A stretch of 64,000 nt of DNA, taken from Pedobacter kyonggii (GTDB lineage Bacteria; Bacteroidota; Bacteroidia; Sphingobacteriales; Sphingobacteriaceae). The position numbers were made by a program, and so were the translations under genes. The DNA is taken from positions 62,001 to 126,000 of the forward strand of contig NZ_SIXF01000013.1 of NCBI RefSeq assembly GCF_004310665.1, given 5' to 3'. This document shows, in pieces, positions 51,550-60,921 of this stretch; position 1 is the first letter of the stretch, and each line of letters opens with the position of its first letter. The notes beneath the pieces were generated by a model. It was not told where the DNA came from and did no database searches. It saw only the letters and a list, made by a program, of their open reading frames with translations.

Positions 51550-53934
51550 ATGGAAGATCAAAATAAAACCGCAACACAGGCAGTTTGCTATCATTGTGGC
51601 GAAGATCTGCCCAAGGTAAAATATCAGGTAGGAGATAAAGATTTTTGCTGCGCGGGCTGTATGGCCGTTTTCAAGATCCTTTCAGAGAATAATTTATGCA
51701 ATTATTATGTGTACAATAATAACCCGGGCAGGCAATTTAAAAATGAAAGCCATTTAGAATATCTGGATGAGCCAAAAATTATCGATCAGCTACTCGATTA
51801 TAAACACGAAAGTTCGAGCATTATCACTTTTTATATCCCTGCAATACACTGCAGTTCATGCATCTGGTTGCTAGAACACCTCTATAAAATCAACTCCGCT
51901 ATATTCAGCTCACGGATCGATTTTCTTAAAAAACAGGTTACCATAAGTTTCAATCACGACGAAATTTCGTTAAGGCAACTGGTAGAAACTTTAAACCAGA
52001 TTGGTTACGAGCCTTTGATCAGTCTGCAGGATGTAGTACAGGAACACAGCAGTTCGGTAGATAAAGCTTTGGTGTTAAAAATAGCCGTTGCCGGATTTTT
52101 AATGGGCAATGTTATGCTCTTTAGCTTTCCCGAGTATTTTGGTTTATCAGGTTTCGAGAAACAATTTCAATCGCTTTTTGGCTGGCTAAACCTTGCGTTC
52201 TCTATCCCTGCTGCTTTTTATTGTGGCCGTGATTATTTTACCTCAGCAATAACAAGCCTTAAACATAGGCACATTAACCTCGATACCCCTTTAGCATTAA
52301 TTATTGCGGTGCTTTTTTTACGCACTGCTTTCGAAATTCTTTTCAGTACAGGCCCAGGTTTTGCCGATACCTTAACCGGATTGGTGTTTTTGCTTTTAAT
52401 GGGCAAATGGCTTAAACAGCGTACCTATCATCACATTTCTTTTGATCGCGATTACAGGTCCTATTTCCCAATTGCGGTAACTACCCTGCAAAACGGTAAA
52501 GAAAAACCAGTATCCATAAATGAAATCAAGATCGGCGACCGGCTGTGGATCAGGAATGGCGAGCTGGTTCCTGCAGATGCAATTTTAATGAAAGGTGAGG
52601 GCTGGATGGACATGAGTTTTGTTACAGGCGAATCGGAACCCGTACACAAAGTTTTGGGTGAGATTATTTATGCCGGTGGCAGACAAACCAGTGAGGCCAT
52701 AGAGCTTGAAGTAATTAAACCTGTTTCACAGAGTTATTTAACCGGTTTATGGAACAACGATAATTATAAAAACAATACTGAAAAACAGAACTTTAACGAT
52801 ACTGTAGCCAAATACTTCAGCCTGGGAGTTTTCCTGATTGCATTTGCCGCTACCGGATACTGGTTGTTTCAGAACGATAGCCACAAGGCATGGTCGGCAT
52901 TTACTGCCGTAATTATTGTGGCCTGTCCCTGCGTATTGGCTTTAAGTACCCCATTTACACTATCTGCAATTTTAGCGGTTTTTGATAAGAAAGGATTTTA
53001 TGTAAAAAATACAGATGCCGTTGAAGAACTTGCCAAATGCGATACCCTGATTTTCGATAAAACAGGTACATTAACGAGTAACGAAAATGCCGAAATTGTT
53101 TTTAACGGATCTTTAACAGACGAAGAAAAAATTATTGTGGCCTCGTTGCTGCGAAACTCTACCCATCCCTTAAGCCGACATATCTTAAAAGCCTTAAATG
53201 TTGACCGATATTATTCACTCAGCGATTATAAAGAGGTAGTAGGAAAAGGTTTGACCGCTAAAATAAATAACCACAGTATTTATGCCGGACATCTTTCTAT
53301 GCTGCCTATGGAAGTAAAATCTGCTCGCGAAAGCGGCGTGCATATTGTGATAGACCATGTTTATAAAGGCTGTTTTGATATCAAACAGCAATGGCGTTCA
53401 GGATTGGCGCAGTTGATCTTAAAACTCTCGAAATTCAAGCTACAGGTTTTATCTGGCGATACCGATAAAGACCGTTATATGCTGGATACCATTTTTACGA
53501 AAAATACAACCATCAGGTTCCGCCAGAGCCCCCACCAAAAGCTCGATGCCGTTTTAAAGCTGCAACAGGATGGAAATAAAGTAATGATGCTGGGCGATGG
53601 GTTAAACGATGCCGGAGCCCTAAAACAAAGTGATTTTGGAATCGCATTAACAGATAACATCAATAATTTTACACCCGGCTGTGATGCCATTCTGAAAGGC
53701 AACTCCTTAAATTATCTGCCTGAATTTATCCAGTTAGGTAAAGACGGGCTCAAGATCATTAAAACAAGCTTTGCCATAGCCATCGCCTATAATTGTATTG
53801 GTATTTACTTTGCTGTGCAGGGTACACTTTATCCTTTGGTGGCCGCAGTACTGATGCCGATTAGTACGGTTACCATTATCTCCTTTACCACTTTGGCAAC
53901 CAGGTGGTTTGCCCATAAAAATAAACTGATATGA
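51550..53934 (+). CDS. ccoI: Heavy-metal P-type ATPase, cbb3-oxidase assembly (CcoI/FixI)
   Basis: Copper-transporting P1B-ATPase needed for cbb3 oxidase assembly. N-terminal Cys-rich metal-binding region (C13-x-x-C16, then DFCCAGC), an HMA-like domain with HCSSC (about residue 100), eight membrane helices with the transport motif C459-P-C461, phosphorylation motif DKTGTLT (Asp503) and the hinge MMLGDGLNDAG. Start is the ATG at 51550 (MEDQNK); an upstream frame of 29 codons overlaps hemN. Its stop overlaps the ccoS start in ATGA. Confidence 0.93.
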   Translation: MEDQNKTATQAVCYHCGEDLPKVKYQVGDKDFCCAGCMAVFKILSENNLCNYYVYNNNPGRQFKNESHLEYLDEPKIIDQLLDYKHESSSIITFYIPAIHCSSCIWLLEHLYKINSAIFSSRIDFLKKQVTISFNHDEISLRQLVETLNQIGYEPLISLQDVVQEHSSSVDKALVLKIAVAGFLMGNVMLFSFPEYFGLSGFEKQFQSLFGWLNLAFSIPAAFYCGRDYFTSAITSLKHRHINLDTPLALIIAVLFLRTAFEILFSTGPGFADTLTGLVFLLLMGKWLKQRTYHHISFDRDYRSYFPIAVTTLQNGKEKPVSINEIKIGDRLWIRNGELVPADAILMKGEGWMDMSFVTGESEPVHKVLGEIIYAGGRQTSEAIELEVIKPVSQSYLTGLWNNDNYKNNTEKQNFNDTVAKYFSLGVFLIAFAATGYWLFQNDSHKAWSAFTAVIIVACPCVLALSTPFTLSAILAVFDKKGFYVKNTDAVEELAKCDTLIFDKTGTLTSNENAEIVFNGSLTDEEKIIVASLLRNSTHPLSRHILKALNVDRYYSLSDYKEVVGKGLTAKINNHSIYAGHLSMLPMEVKSARESGVHIVIDHVYKGCFDIKQQWRSGLAQLILKLSKFKLQVLSGDTDKDRYMLDTIFTKNTTIRFRQSPHQKLDAVLKLQQDGNKVMMLGDGLNDAGALKQSDFGIALTDNINNFTPGCDAILKGNSLNYLPEFIQLGKDGLKIIKTSFAIAIAYNCIGIYFAVQGTLYPLVAAVLMPISTVTIISFTTLATRWFAHKNKLI

Positions 53935-54110
53935 ACATCCTTTACTTTTTGGTTGGCTGCAGTGTTCTAATGGCGCTCATTTTTTTGGCTGCGTTTTTCT
54001 GGGCATATAAAACCGGTCAGAACGATGATGTACATACTCCGGGTATCCGCATGCTCTTCGATGATGAAGTTGTTGCTGAAAAAAGTGAAGAAGATCACTT
54101 TTCTAGCTAA
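53931..54110 (+). CDS. ccoS: cbb3-oxidase assembly protein CcoS
   Basis: 59 aa. One membrane helix (MNILYFLVGCSVLMALIFLA) with the typical CcoS pattern: helix, FFWAYKTGQ, then acidic tail with DDVHTPGIRMLFDDE. CcoS is needed to put copper or haem into cbb3 oxidase. The start overlaps the ccoI stop by 4 bp (ATGA). The 3' end contains a CRP/FNR-type palindrome (54084-54099). Confidence 0.93.
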   Translation: MNILYFLVGCSVLMALIFLAAFFWAYKTGQNDDVHTPGIRMLFDDEVVAEKSEEDHFSS

Positions 54111-54150
54111 GCATCATCATCCTTTGTCTGTCCACTGGAGAATACCTTTG
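54084..54150 (+). promoter_or_regulatory. Candidate ccoN promoter with CRP/FNR-type palindrome
   Basis: TTG (54124-54126), 16 bp, TACCTTTG (54143-54150) fits both Bacteroidota promoter elements; AGTGA-N6-TCACT (54084-54099) is a perfect CRP/FNR-type palindrome whose centre is 51.5 bp from the -7 element, about two turns further than in the other boxes. The palindrome is also part of the ccoS coding sequence, so it could be chance. Confidence 0.45.
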
Positions 54151-54183
54151 GTGTACAAAACATACAAAAATTCAGCTTCTATT

Positions 54184-56325
54184 ATGCAGTTAGAAAAATT
54201 TACTTACGATAACAAGATTGTTCGGAACTTTGGTATTGCCACCCTGGTATGGGGAATTATAGGCATGACGGTTGGTTTGCTTGCTGCCATGCAGCTCTTC
54301 AAACCCGCAATGAACATGGGCAGTCAGTACACCACATTTGGCCGCATCAGGCCGCTGCATACCAATGCCGTAATTTTCGCCTTTGTGGGCAATGCCATTT
54401 TTATGGGCGTTTATTATTCCCTTCAGCGCTTGTTAAAAACACGGATGTTTAGCGATGTGCTGAGCAAAATCCACTTCTGGGGCTGGCAGCTGATCATTTT
54501 ATCGGCAGTAATTACACTTCCCCTGGGCTTTACTACCTCACATGAGTATGCCGAGCTCGAATGGCCGATTGATATTGCCATTACCATCATATGGGTGGTT
54601 TTTGGCGTTAACATGTTCGGCACCATTTTCAAAAGAAGAGAGCGCCATTTATATGTGGCCATCTGGTTTTACATTGCCACATTTGTTACCATAGCGGTAT
54701 TGCACATTGTAAACTCTTTCGAGCTCCCTATTTCTTTCATGAAAAGTTATTATGTGTATGCCGGCGTACAAGATGCGTTGGTACAATGGTGGTATGGGCA
54801 TAACGCGGTGGCATTTTTTCTAACTACGCCTTACCTGGGCATGATGTACTATTTCTTGCCTAAGATGGCCGGAAGGCCCGTTTACTCTTATAAATTAAGT
54901 ATCCTGCATTTTTGGTCGCTCATTTTTATTTATATCTGGGCCGGCCCGCACCATTTATTATACACCTCATTGCCCGGTTGGGCGCAATCATTAGGTGTTG
55001 CCTTTTCGATCATGTTGATTGCCCCAAGCTGGGGCGGTATGATCAACGGTTTGTTAACCTTGCGCGGTGCCTGGGATAAGGTTAGGGAAGACGTTACCCT
55101 TAAATTTATGGTGGTTGCACTTACCGCTTATGGTATGGCCACCTTCGAAGGTCCGTTATTATCTTTAAAACAGATTAACGGTGTAGCCCATTTTACCGAT
55201 TGGATTGTAGCCCATGTACATGTTGGTGCTTTGGGCTGGAACGGGTTTTTAACATTCGGTGTACTCTATTGGTTAATTCCGCGTATTTATAAAACAGAAT
55301 TATACTCGAAAAAGCTAGCCGGTTTCCACTTTTGGATAGGTACTTTGGGTATACTCTTTTATGCCGTACCGATGTATTGGGCAGGTTTTACGCAGGGGCT
55401 GATGTGGAAAGAGTTTACGCCCGAAGGTTTATTGAAATACCCGAATTTCTTAGCCACCACACTGCAGATTATCCCGATGCATATTTTACGTTCAATCGGC
55501 GGGGCACTGTATTTAATAGGGGTAATTGCCATGACTTATAACCTGGCCAAAACCATGTTGGGTGCTAAACTGCTTGCCAACGAACCGGCTGAGGCCATGC
55601 CTTTAACCAAAATTATTGTTGAAACCTCTCCGGCAGATAAAGCCTGGCATAGGGTTTTAGAACGTAAGCCAATGAAATTCATGGTGCTCTCGCTCATCAT
55701 TATCCTTATTGGGGGCATGGTAGAAATGATGCCCACTTTTACCATTCAATCTAATGTTCCAACAATTGCCAGTGTAAAACCGTACTCGGCACTAGAGCTT
55801 CAGGGCAGAGATTTATATATCAGAGAAGGCTGTGTAAACTGCCATTCGCAAACCGTGCGGCCTTTCCGTTCAGAAACAGAACGATATGGTGAATACAGCA
55901 AAGCCGGAGAGTTTGTATATGATCACCCATTTTTATGGGGCAGTAAACGTACCGGACCAGATCTTCACCGCATAGGCGGAAAATATTCTGATGCCTGGCA
56001 TTACAATCACCTGGTCGATCCTGTTTCAATGTCACCAGGAAGCATTATGCCGCCTTATGCCTGGCTCATCGAACAGAAACTGGATATTACAACAACTGCA
56101 AGCAAGATCAGGGCTATGCAAACATTGGGCGTTCCTTACCCTGATGGTTATGATAAACGTGCTAACGATGATTTAAAAGTGCAGGCCGAAAAGATTGCAC
56201 TCGACCTAAAACAGAATAACATTAAGGTTAAAAGCGACAGGGAAATAATAGCCATTATTGCTTACCTGCAACGTTTGGGGACCGATATTAAAGCAAATAA
56301 AGAAACCATTCCTTCAAATCAATAA
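54184..56325 (+). CDS. ccoN: cbb3-type cytochrome c oxidase, fused subunits I and II (CcoN-CcoO)
   Basis: 713 aa. Residues 1 to about 480 are the CcoN part with about twelve membrane helices and haem/copper His ligands (RPLHTNAVIF, then WWYGHNAVAF, AGPHHLL and VHVGALGWNG). Residues about 500-713 are the CcoO part with a membrane helix and the haem c site CVNCH (C550, C553, H554), followed by GSKRTGPDLHRIGGKYSD. It starts at ATG 54184 (MQLEKFTYDN); the long upstream frame is not coding. Fused CcoNO proteins are known in Bacteroidota. It is the catalytic core of a high-affinity oxidase. Confidence 0.95.
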   Translation: MQLEKFTYDNKIVRNFGIATLVWGIIGMTVGLLAAMQLFKPAMNMGSQYTTFGRIRPLHTNAVIFAFVGNAIFMGVYYSLQRLLKTRMFSDVLSKIHFWGWQLIILSAVITLPLGFTTSHEYAELEWPIDIAITIIWVVFGVNMFGTIFKRRERHLYVAIWFYIATFVTIAVLHIVNSFELPISFMKSYYVYAGVQDALVQWWYGHNAVAFFLTTPYLGMMYYFLPKMAGRPVYSYKLSILHFWSLIFIYIWAGPHHLLYTSLPGWAQSLGVAFSIMLIAPSWGGMINGLLTLRGAWDKVREDVTLKFMVVALTAYGMATFEGPLLSLKQINGVAHFTDWIVAHVHVGALGWNGFLTFGVLYWLIPRIYKTELYSKKLAGFHFWIGTLGILFYAVPMYWAGFTQGLMWKEFTPEGLLKYPNFLATTLQIIPMHILRSIGGALYLIGVIAMTYNLAKTMLGAKLLANEPAEAMPLTKIIVETSPADKAWHRVLERKPMKFMVLSLIIILIGGMVEMMPTFTIQSNVPTIASVKPYSALELQGRDLYIREGCVNCHSQTVRPFRSETERYGEYSKAGEFVYDHPFLWGSKRTGPDLHRIGGKYSDAWHYNHLVDPVSMSPGSIMPPYAWLIEQKLDITTTASKIRAMQTLGVPYPDGYDKRANDDLKVQAEKIALDLKQNNIKVKSDREIIAIIAYLQRLGTDIKANKETIPSNQ

Positions 56326-56328
56326 AAT

Positions 56329-56511
56329 ATGTTCAACCAGATCAAAGATTTAGCCGGTGGCGAAATATACCTCATCACCTCTCTGCTCATGTTCATGGTG
56401 TTTTTTGTAATCGTAGGTGTTTACCTGCTCAAATTAAGCAAAAAACATATTGAGGTGATGAGCGAAATCCCATTACAAGAAAATCAACCCAATACACATG
56501 AAGAAGATTAA
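56329..56511 (+). CDS. ccoQ: CcoQ-like small subunit
   Basis: 60 aa, with one hydrophobic helix (about residues 14-34, LITSLLMFMVFFVIVGVYLL), then a short charged tail ending HEED. It lies 3 bp after ccoN-O and overlaps ccoP by 14 bp. Position and size fit CcoQ, a small stabilising subunit. Confidence 0.82.
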   Translation: MFNQIKDLAGGEIYLITSLLMFMVFFVIVGVYLLKLSKKHIEVMSEIPLQENQPNTHEED

Positions 56512-57466
56512 ACTATTGTTATTGTCACTGCTTTTATCAATTACAGCCTTTGCTGCGGATGAGAAAACCGCAGCGGTTGTAACACCTGCCCCAGCTGGGC
56601 TGGGGCTTAGCCAGTCGGAATTGCTTATCGTATTGCTTTTGCTTTTCGTAACCGTACTTCTTGTTGTTTCCCTAACACTGCTGAAAGCTTTTAAGGTAAT
56701 GTATCAGGAACAGTTAAATCCTACGCCATACATCGAAACGGTAAAAGAGCCTGTTTTGGATTATGATACCTGGTTAAAACAACAACCGGTTAAACCTTCA
56801 ATCTGGACAAAACTTTTAAGCTTAAGGCCCATTGAAGAAGAAAAGGATCTGGTAATCGATCATACTTATGATGGTATTAAAGAACTGAACAATCCTGTGC
56901 CGGCCTGGTTTAACTTCCTTTTCTACGGTACAATGATTTTTGCTGCGGCATATCTTTTTTATTACCACATTGGTGGATACGGAGACTTGCAGGATCAAGA
57001 ATACGAAAATGAAATGGCCAAAGCAAAGATAGAGAAGGCCGCATATCTCGAAAAATCGGCCAATACCATTGATGAGAATTCAGTAAAGTTTGATGACACG
57101 CCTGCGGTGCTCGAAGATGGTAAAACTATTTTTAATACAAACTGTGTAGTCTGCCATGGTGATAAAGGCCAGGGCATTATCGGACCAAATTTAGCCGACG
57201 ATTATTGGTTGCATGGAGGCAATATAAACAGTGTATTCAAAACGATTAAATATGGTGTTCCTGAAAAGGGGATGATTAGTTGGGAGAAAAACCTGAACCC
57301 AAAACAGATCAGTGCCGTTACCAATTTTATCCTGTCGTTAAAAGGAACAAATCCAGCCGGGGCCAAAGCCCCACAGGGTGAGAAATATGAAGCAAAAAAT
57401 CCAAAAGACAATGAGATGAAAGTGCTGAAAGACAGTGTGAACAAAGCCGATGTTACAAAGAAATAA
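56498..57466 (+). CDS. ccoP: cbb3-type oxidase subunit III (CcoP), single haem c site
   Basis: 322 aa. Hydrophobic N-terminus (signal or anchor, LLLSLLLSITAFA), membrane helices near residues 42-65 and 138-155, and a cytochrome c domain with one CVVCH site (C216, C219, H220) and an axial-Met region near EKGMISWEKNL. Classical CcoP has two haem c sites; only one is present here, as commonly described for the Bacteroidota version. It starts 14 bp inside the ccoQ gene. Confidence 0.93.
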   Translation: MKKIKLLLLSLLLSITAFAADEKTAAVVTPAPAGLGLSQSELLIVLLLLFVTVLLVVSLTLLKAFKVMYQEQLNPTPYIETVKEPVLDYDTWLKQQPVKPSIWTKLLSLRPIEEEKDLVIDHTYDGIKELNNPVPAWFNFLFYGTMIFAAAYLFYYHIGGYGDLQDQEYENEMAKAKIEKAAYLEKSANTIDENSVKFDDTPAVLEDGKTIFNTNCVVCHGDKGQGIIGPNLADDYWLHGGNINSVFKTIKYGVPEKGMISWEKNLNPKQISAVTNFILSLKGTNPAGAKAPQGEKYEAKNPKDNEMKVLKDSVNKADVTKK

Positions 57467-58826
57467 AACAGAAAGTAAGGGAAGAAATTTTATCTATCCT
57501 AAAAAGCCATCAGGCAGGTTGTATACCTACCGGAAATGGGTAAGTTATGTATTGCTGTTGTTTCTGTTTTCCTGTCCCTTTTTAAAACTTAACGGCGAAC
57601 AGCTCGTACTCCTCAATTTTATAGAAAGAAAGTTTGTATTCTTCGGATTGATCTTTACCCCGCAGGATTTTTACCTCTTCGCCCTTGCGATGCTCATTTT
57701 CATCATGTTCATTGTGTGCTTTACAGTAGTATTGGGTAGGCTGTGGTGCGGATGGGCCTGTCCGCAAACGATTTTTATGGAAATGGTTTTCCGCAGGATC
57801 GAATACTGGATTGAAGGAGATGCCAATCAACAGAAGAAATTGGACCAGGCTGATTGGAACACAGAGAAAATAATAAAAAAAGGAAGTAAACATTTCATTT
57901 TTCTGGTCATTTCTTTTGCTATCGCAAATACCTTTTTGGCATACATGATCGGCTCGGATGTACTCCTTAAAATTATGACGGAGCCCGTTTCAGGCCATGT
58001 TTCGGGCTTTATATCCATCTGGTTGTTTACTTTAATATTTTATGGGGTATTTACCTATGTACGCGAAGTAGTGTGTACGGTAATTTGTCCGTACGGCAGG
58101 TTACAGGGTGTTTTGTTAGATAATCAAAGTTTGGTGGTAGCCTATGATTTTACCAGGGGTGAACCACGTGGACATCTTCAAAAAAATGCTAATGAGTTAA
58201 CAGCCGGCGACTGTATAGATTGTGGGCTTTGCGTACAGGTTTGCCCCACAGGTATCGATATCCGCGAAGGTACACAACTCGAATGTGTAAATTGTACTGC
58301 CTGTATCGATTCATGCAACGAGGTGATGCTTAAAATAAACAGGCCCAAAAATCTGATCGGCTTTTTTAATCAGGATTTTATTAACGAGCGCAAACCCTAT
58401 AAAATTGCCCTAAAATCTTACGGTTATGCTGCGGTACTATTTGTAGTAGTGATGGTTTTTTCTTCACTGATCTATAAAAGAGAAGATATTCAGACTACGG
58501 TTTTGAGGGCTAGCGGTACTTTGTACCAAAGCAGGGGAACAGATAAAACGAGCAATCTTTATAATGCAGAACTGATCAACAAAACCAATAAGGCTGTAAA
58601 ATTTACTTTCAGATCGAAAGATAAGGGAGACGAAATTAACTTCATCCAAAAAGCTGATGTTCTGCCAAAAGAAGGTTCGGTACACCTCACTTTTTTTCTG
58701 ATCAGGAAAAATAATTCCATTAAAAAATATAAAACTGCTGCCGTTTTCGAAATTATTGCAAATGGTGAGGTTTTAAGTACGGCAACTACAAGTTTTTTCG
58801 CGCAACCGGAAGGGATACAGGATTGA
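57450..58826 (+). CDS. ccoG: cbb3-oxidase accessory protein CcoG (ferredoxin-like)
   Basis: 458 aa membrane protein with about five helices and two 4Fe-4S-type Cys clusters (from Cys255: CIDCGLCVQVCPTGID, then LECVNCTACIDSCNEV), related to FixG/RdxA. CcoG reduces copper for oxidase assembly. It overlaps ccoP by 17 bp and has the N-terminal motif TYRKWVSYVLLLFLF and the CPQTIFMEMVFRRIEYWIE segment. C-terminal part is an Ig-like domain (FixG_C). Confidence 0.93.
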   Translation: MLQRNKTESKGRNFIYPKKPSGRLYTYRKWVSYVLLLFLFSCPFLKLNGEQLVLLNFIERKFVFFGLIFTPQDFYLFALAMLIFIMFIVCFTVVLGRLWCGWACPQTIFMEMVFRRIEYWIEGDANQQKKLDQADWNTEKIIKKGSKHFIFLVISFAIANTFLAYMIGSDVLLKIMTEPVSGHVSGFISIWLFTLIFYGVFTYVREVVCTVICPYGRLQGVLLDNQSLVVAYDFTRGEPRGHLQKNANELTAGDCIDCGLCVQVCPTGIDIREGTQLECVNCTACIDSCNEVMLKINRPKNLIGFFNQDFINERKPYKIALKSYGYAAVLFVVVMVFSSLIYKREDIQTTVLRASGTLYQSRGTDKTSNLYNAELINKTNKAVKFTFRSKDKGDEINFIQKADVLPKEGSVHLTFFLIRKNNSIKKYKTAAVFEIIANGEVLSTATTSFFAQPEGIQD

Positions 58827-58893
58827 ATGAGTGAAGAATAGAAAATGATATCTGCATGTGAATAATCACGCATTCAAAATTAAAAAAAGAGAT

Positions 58894-59322
58894 ATGAACT
58901 GGGGAACAAAAATAGTGTTGGGAATGATTGCATTCATGATGTTTATCGTGGGGATGGTGGTTTATATGTTCCATGTACACGGACGGGATGCCCTGATAGA
59001 AGAAAATTACTACGAAAAGGGGATCAATTATAATGCAGAATACAATGCCAAAGTGAACGTTATAACCGATAATGCAAAGCCTAAAATTACCATTACAAAA
59101 ACTCAGATTATTATTGAAATTAAAGATAGCGCTACCTATAACCTCATTTTAATGCGGCCTGGCAATAGTGATGATGATGTTAAACTAAAAGGAAATACTT
59201 CTGGAACAGCCAATCTTATTTTGGTAGATAAAACTAAAATGGGCAAAGGAGTATGGTTTTTAAACCTTCAATGGCGCTCTTCAGGTAAAGATTATCTGTT
59301 TAAAAATAACATCACCCTATGA
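58894..59322 (+). CDS. FixH-family protein
   Basis: 142 aa from the ATG at 58894 (MNWGTKIVLGMIAFMMF); the frame extends to a GTG at 58858. One membrane helix, then EENYYEKGINYNAEYNAK, the signature of FixH, and a beta-rich C-terminal domain. FixH is required for the CcoI/FixI copper pump. Its stop overlaps the start of the next gene by 4 bp (ATGA). Confidence 0.88.
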   Translation: MNWGTKIVLGMIAFMMFIVGMVVYMFHVHGRDALIEENYYEKGINYNAEYNAKVNVITDNAKPKITITKTQIIIEIKDSATYNLILMRPGNSDDDVKLKGNTSGTANLILVDKTKMGKGVWFLNLQWRSSGKDYLFKNNITL

Positions 59323-60020
59323 CGGATTTTTTGCCACTGGCATTTTTGATGGGCCTTTTCGGGAGCCTTCATTGTGCCGTAATGTGCGGACCGATTATGT
59401 TGGGTATGCCATTTGCGAAACAGAATTTCTTTCGAAGCGGGTTTCAGCTTTTGCTCTATCAATTTGGCAGAATTGCCGTGTATATTGTGTTAGGATTGTT
59501 GGTGGGTGCTTTAGGGAGCAGTATCCGGATTTTTAGCGATCAGCAAACGCTGAGTATCTTAATCGGTTCTATACTGATTTTATTTACAGCGCTACAGTTT
59601 AGCCACTTTTATAGAAATAGGTTTTCTAAGCTTCAGTTAAAGGCGCTCAATCCGCTGAGCAGGCTTATGGGGAAAGTATTCAAATTACCACTGTGGGGAT
59701 TGTTTGCCGGAATGCTTAATGGTATCATCCCCTGCGGAATGGTTTATCTGGCACTCGCAACTGCTTTAAATACCGGTAGTATTAAATCTGGTGCAACTTT
59801 TATGTTCCTTTTTGGTTTGGGTACCACTCCACTGATGCTCATGATTTCGTTGGGAGGGATCTTTCTGAAGAAATACATCCGCTTTAATACGAACAAACTT
59901 ATCCCTTGGTTTATGTTTTTTATGGGGGCATTGCTCATATTACGTTCGGCAGATTTGGGTATCCCCTTTATATCACCTAAAATTATTGGTGCCTATAGGC
60001 ATGTTATAGATTGTCGGTAA
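59319..60020 (+). CDS. Sulfite exporter TauE/SafE-type membrane protein of the cbb3 cluster
   Basis: 233 aa with six membrane helices (LMGLFGSLHCAVMCGPI near the start, then LGLLVGALGSS, GMLNGIIPCGMVYLALA). In cbb3 clusters of Bacteroidota this gene is annotated as a TauE/SafE or UreH-like protein and probably helps in copper or haem delivery. Translation is coupled to FixH through ATGA. No metal motif is evident except Cys and His in the first helix (HCAVMC). Confidence 0.85.
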   Translation: MTDFLPLAFLMGLFGSLHCAVMCGPIMLGMPFAKQNFFRSGFQLLLYQFGRIAVYIVLGLLVGALGSSIRIFSDQQTLSILIGSILILFTALQFSHFYRNRFSKLQLKALNPLSRLMGKVFKLPLWGLFAGMLNGIIPCGMVYLALATALNTGSIKSGATFMFLFGLGTTPLMLMISLGGIFLKKYIRFNTNKLIPWFMFFMGALLILRSADLGIPFISPKIIGAYRHVIDCR

Positions 60021-60070
60021 AAATAGCCCAAATAAAAAGAACTAAACCGATAATTATTCTGAGAAAATGA

Positions 60071-60298
60071 CTATCCTCTTCCGGAAACTACAGGAGTGAT
60101 CTGTACCTTAAGACCAGACAAATCGGCACCAGCTTTGAGCGTAGCCTCAATATGGAAATCCTGTCCTGCATATACAGTTTTTGTATTTGCTGTTCCAATC
60201 TCGATGTCAGAAAATTCCGGCACAGCAATCAAAGAATTCTCTTCATCTTTTTTGCATCCAATTAATGAGATGCTTAGCCCTAAAAGTACAATCTTTAT
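60071..60298 (-). pseudogene. Truncated DUF4625-like lipoprotein with an ATA start
   Basis: On the minus strand a 75-codon frame encodes a lipoprotein signal (KIVLLGLSISLIGCKKDEE) and part of a beta-sandwich (VPEFSDIEIGTANTKTV), ending early at VSGRG. There is no ATG, GTG or TTG at the expected start: the codon before KIV is ATA, preceded by GGAG. It looks like a former ATG lost by one substitution, and the C-terminal half of the family is missing. It is therefore a probable gene fragment; DUF4625 assignment is tentative. Confidence 0.55.
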
Positions 60299-60399
60299 CT
60301 CCGTTACATCGCATTTATTGTTTTCCTGTAACGGTTTTGTTGCTGTTTATTCTGCCAAGTTTTTAGATTAATGCGGATTTTAGCACCAATTTATTTAGG

Positions 60400-60795
60400 T
60401 TGTTAAAATTGAAGGATGTGAAAATTAAGCAGGTGCCCAATTGCTCTATAATCGGAGTTGTTTTGCTGTATCTGATTATCTCTTTGGGTAACATCTTTTT
60501 TTTATCGAACCTTTCCCTTTTAGAATCCGCACGAGGAATAAAATCAGCAGCCCATTACAGTGGCAACTTTTCTCCACTTGGAAAGGATTCCAAAATTACC
60601 AGACAGTTTAAGTGTATCCTCGATGAACGGAAGAAAACTGCGCTTCCTGTTCTGGAAGCAGTTATCATCGGGGTCATTCTGTTTTTGGGGCTTTCGCTCT
60701 TAACCTCAAACCTTAACAGGTATTTTCTTGAGATCAGATACAGGATTGCCGGATCAGTCCCAATTTATATTTCCAACCGGGTCTTTCGGATCTGA
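60400..60795 (+). CDS. Hypothetical small membrane protein
   Basis: 131 codons, with two hydrophobic segments (about residues 15-35 SIIGVVLLYLIISLGNIF and 80-104 LPVLEAVIIGVILFLGL). The only start codons near the beginning are TTG (60400) and GTG (60418), so the start is uncertain. No domain recognised. It is followed 126 bp later by a TolC gene in the same direction. Confidence 0.5.
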   Translation: MLKLKDVKIKQVPNCSIIGVVLLYLIISLGNIFFLSNLSLLESARGIKSAAHYSGNFSPLGKDSKITRQFKCILDERKKTALPVLEAVIIGVILFLGLSLLTSNLNRYFLEIRYRIAGSVPIYISNRVFRI

Positions 60796-60921
60796 GATTT
60801 AACTCCAGATTTCTTTTATAGACAGGCCTTCATATGATGAAGTGAAGACGGCCGGTTAATCACCGTGTTTCCTGTCCTATACGTCCGTCAAATCTTTTTC
60901 CTTAAATTTTAATTTAAAGAC

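Noticed and set aside
54025-54183. 53-codon N-terminal extension of the CcoN-O gene
   Set aside because: It overlaps ccoS in another frame and adds no family-like sequence. The normal CcoN start (MQLEKFTYDN) is at 54184.
60096-60371. 91-codon plus-strand frame
   Set aside because: It is the antisense of the lipoprotein fragment on the minus strand, whose signal peptide and beta-strand pattern are much more protein-like.
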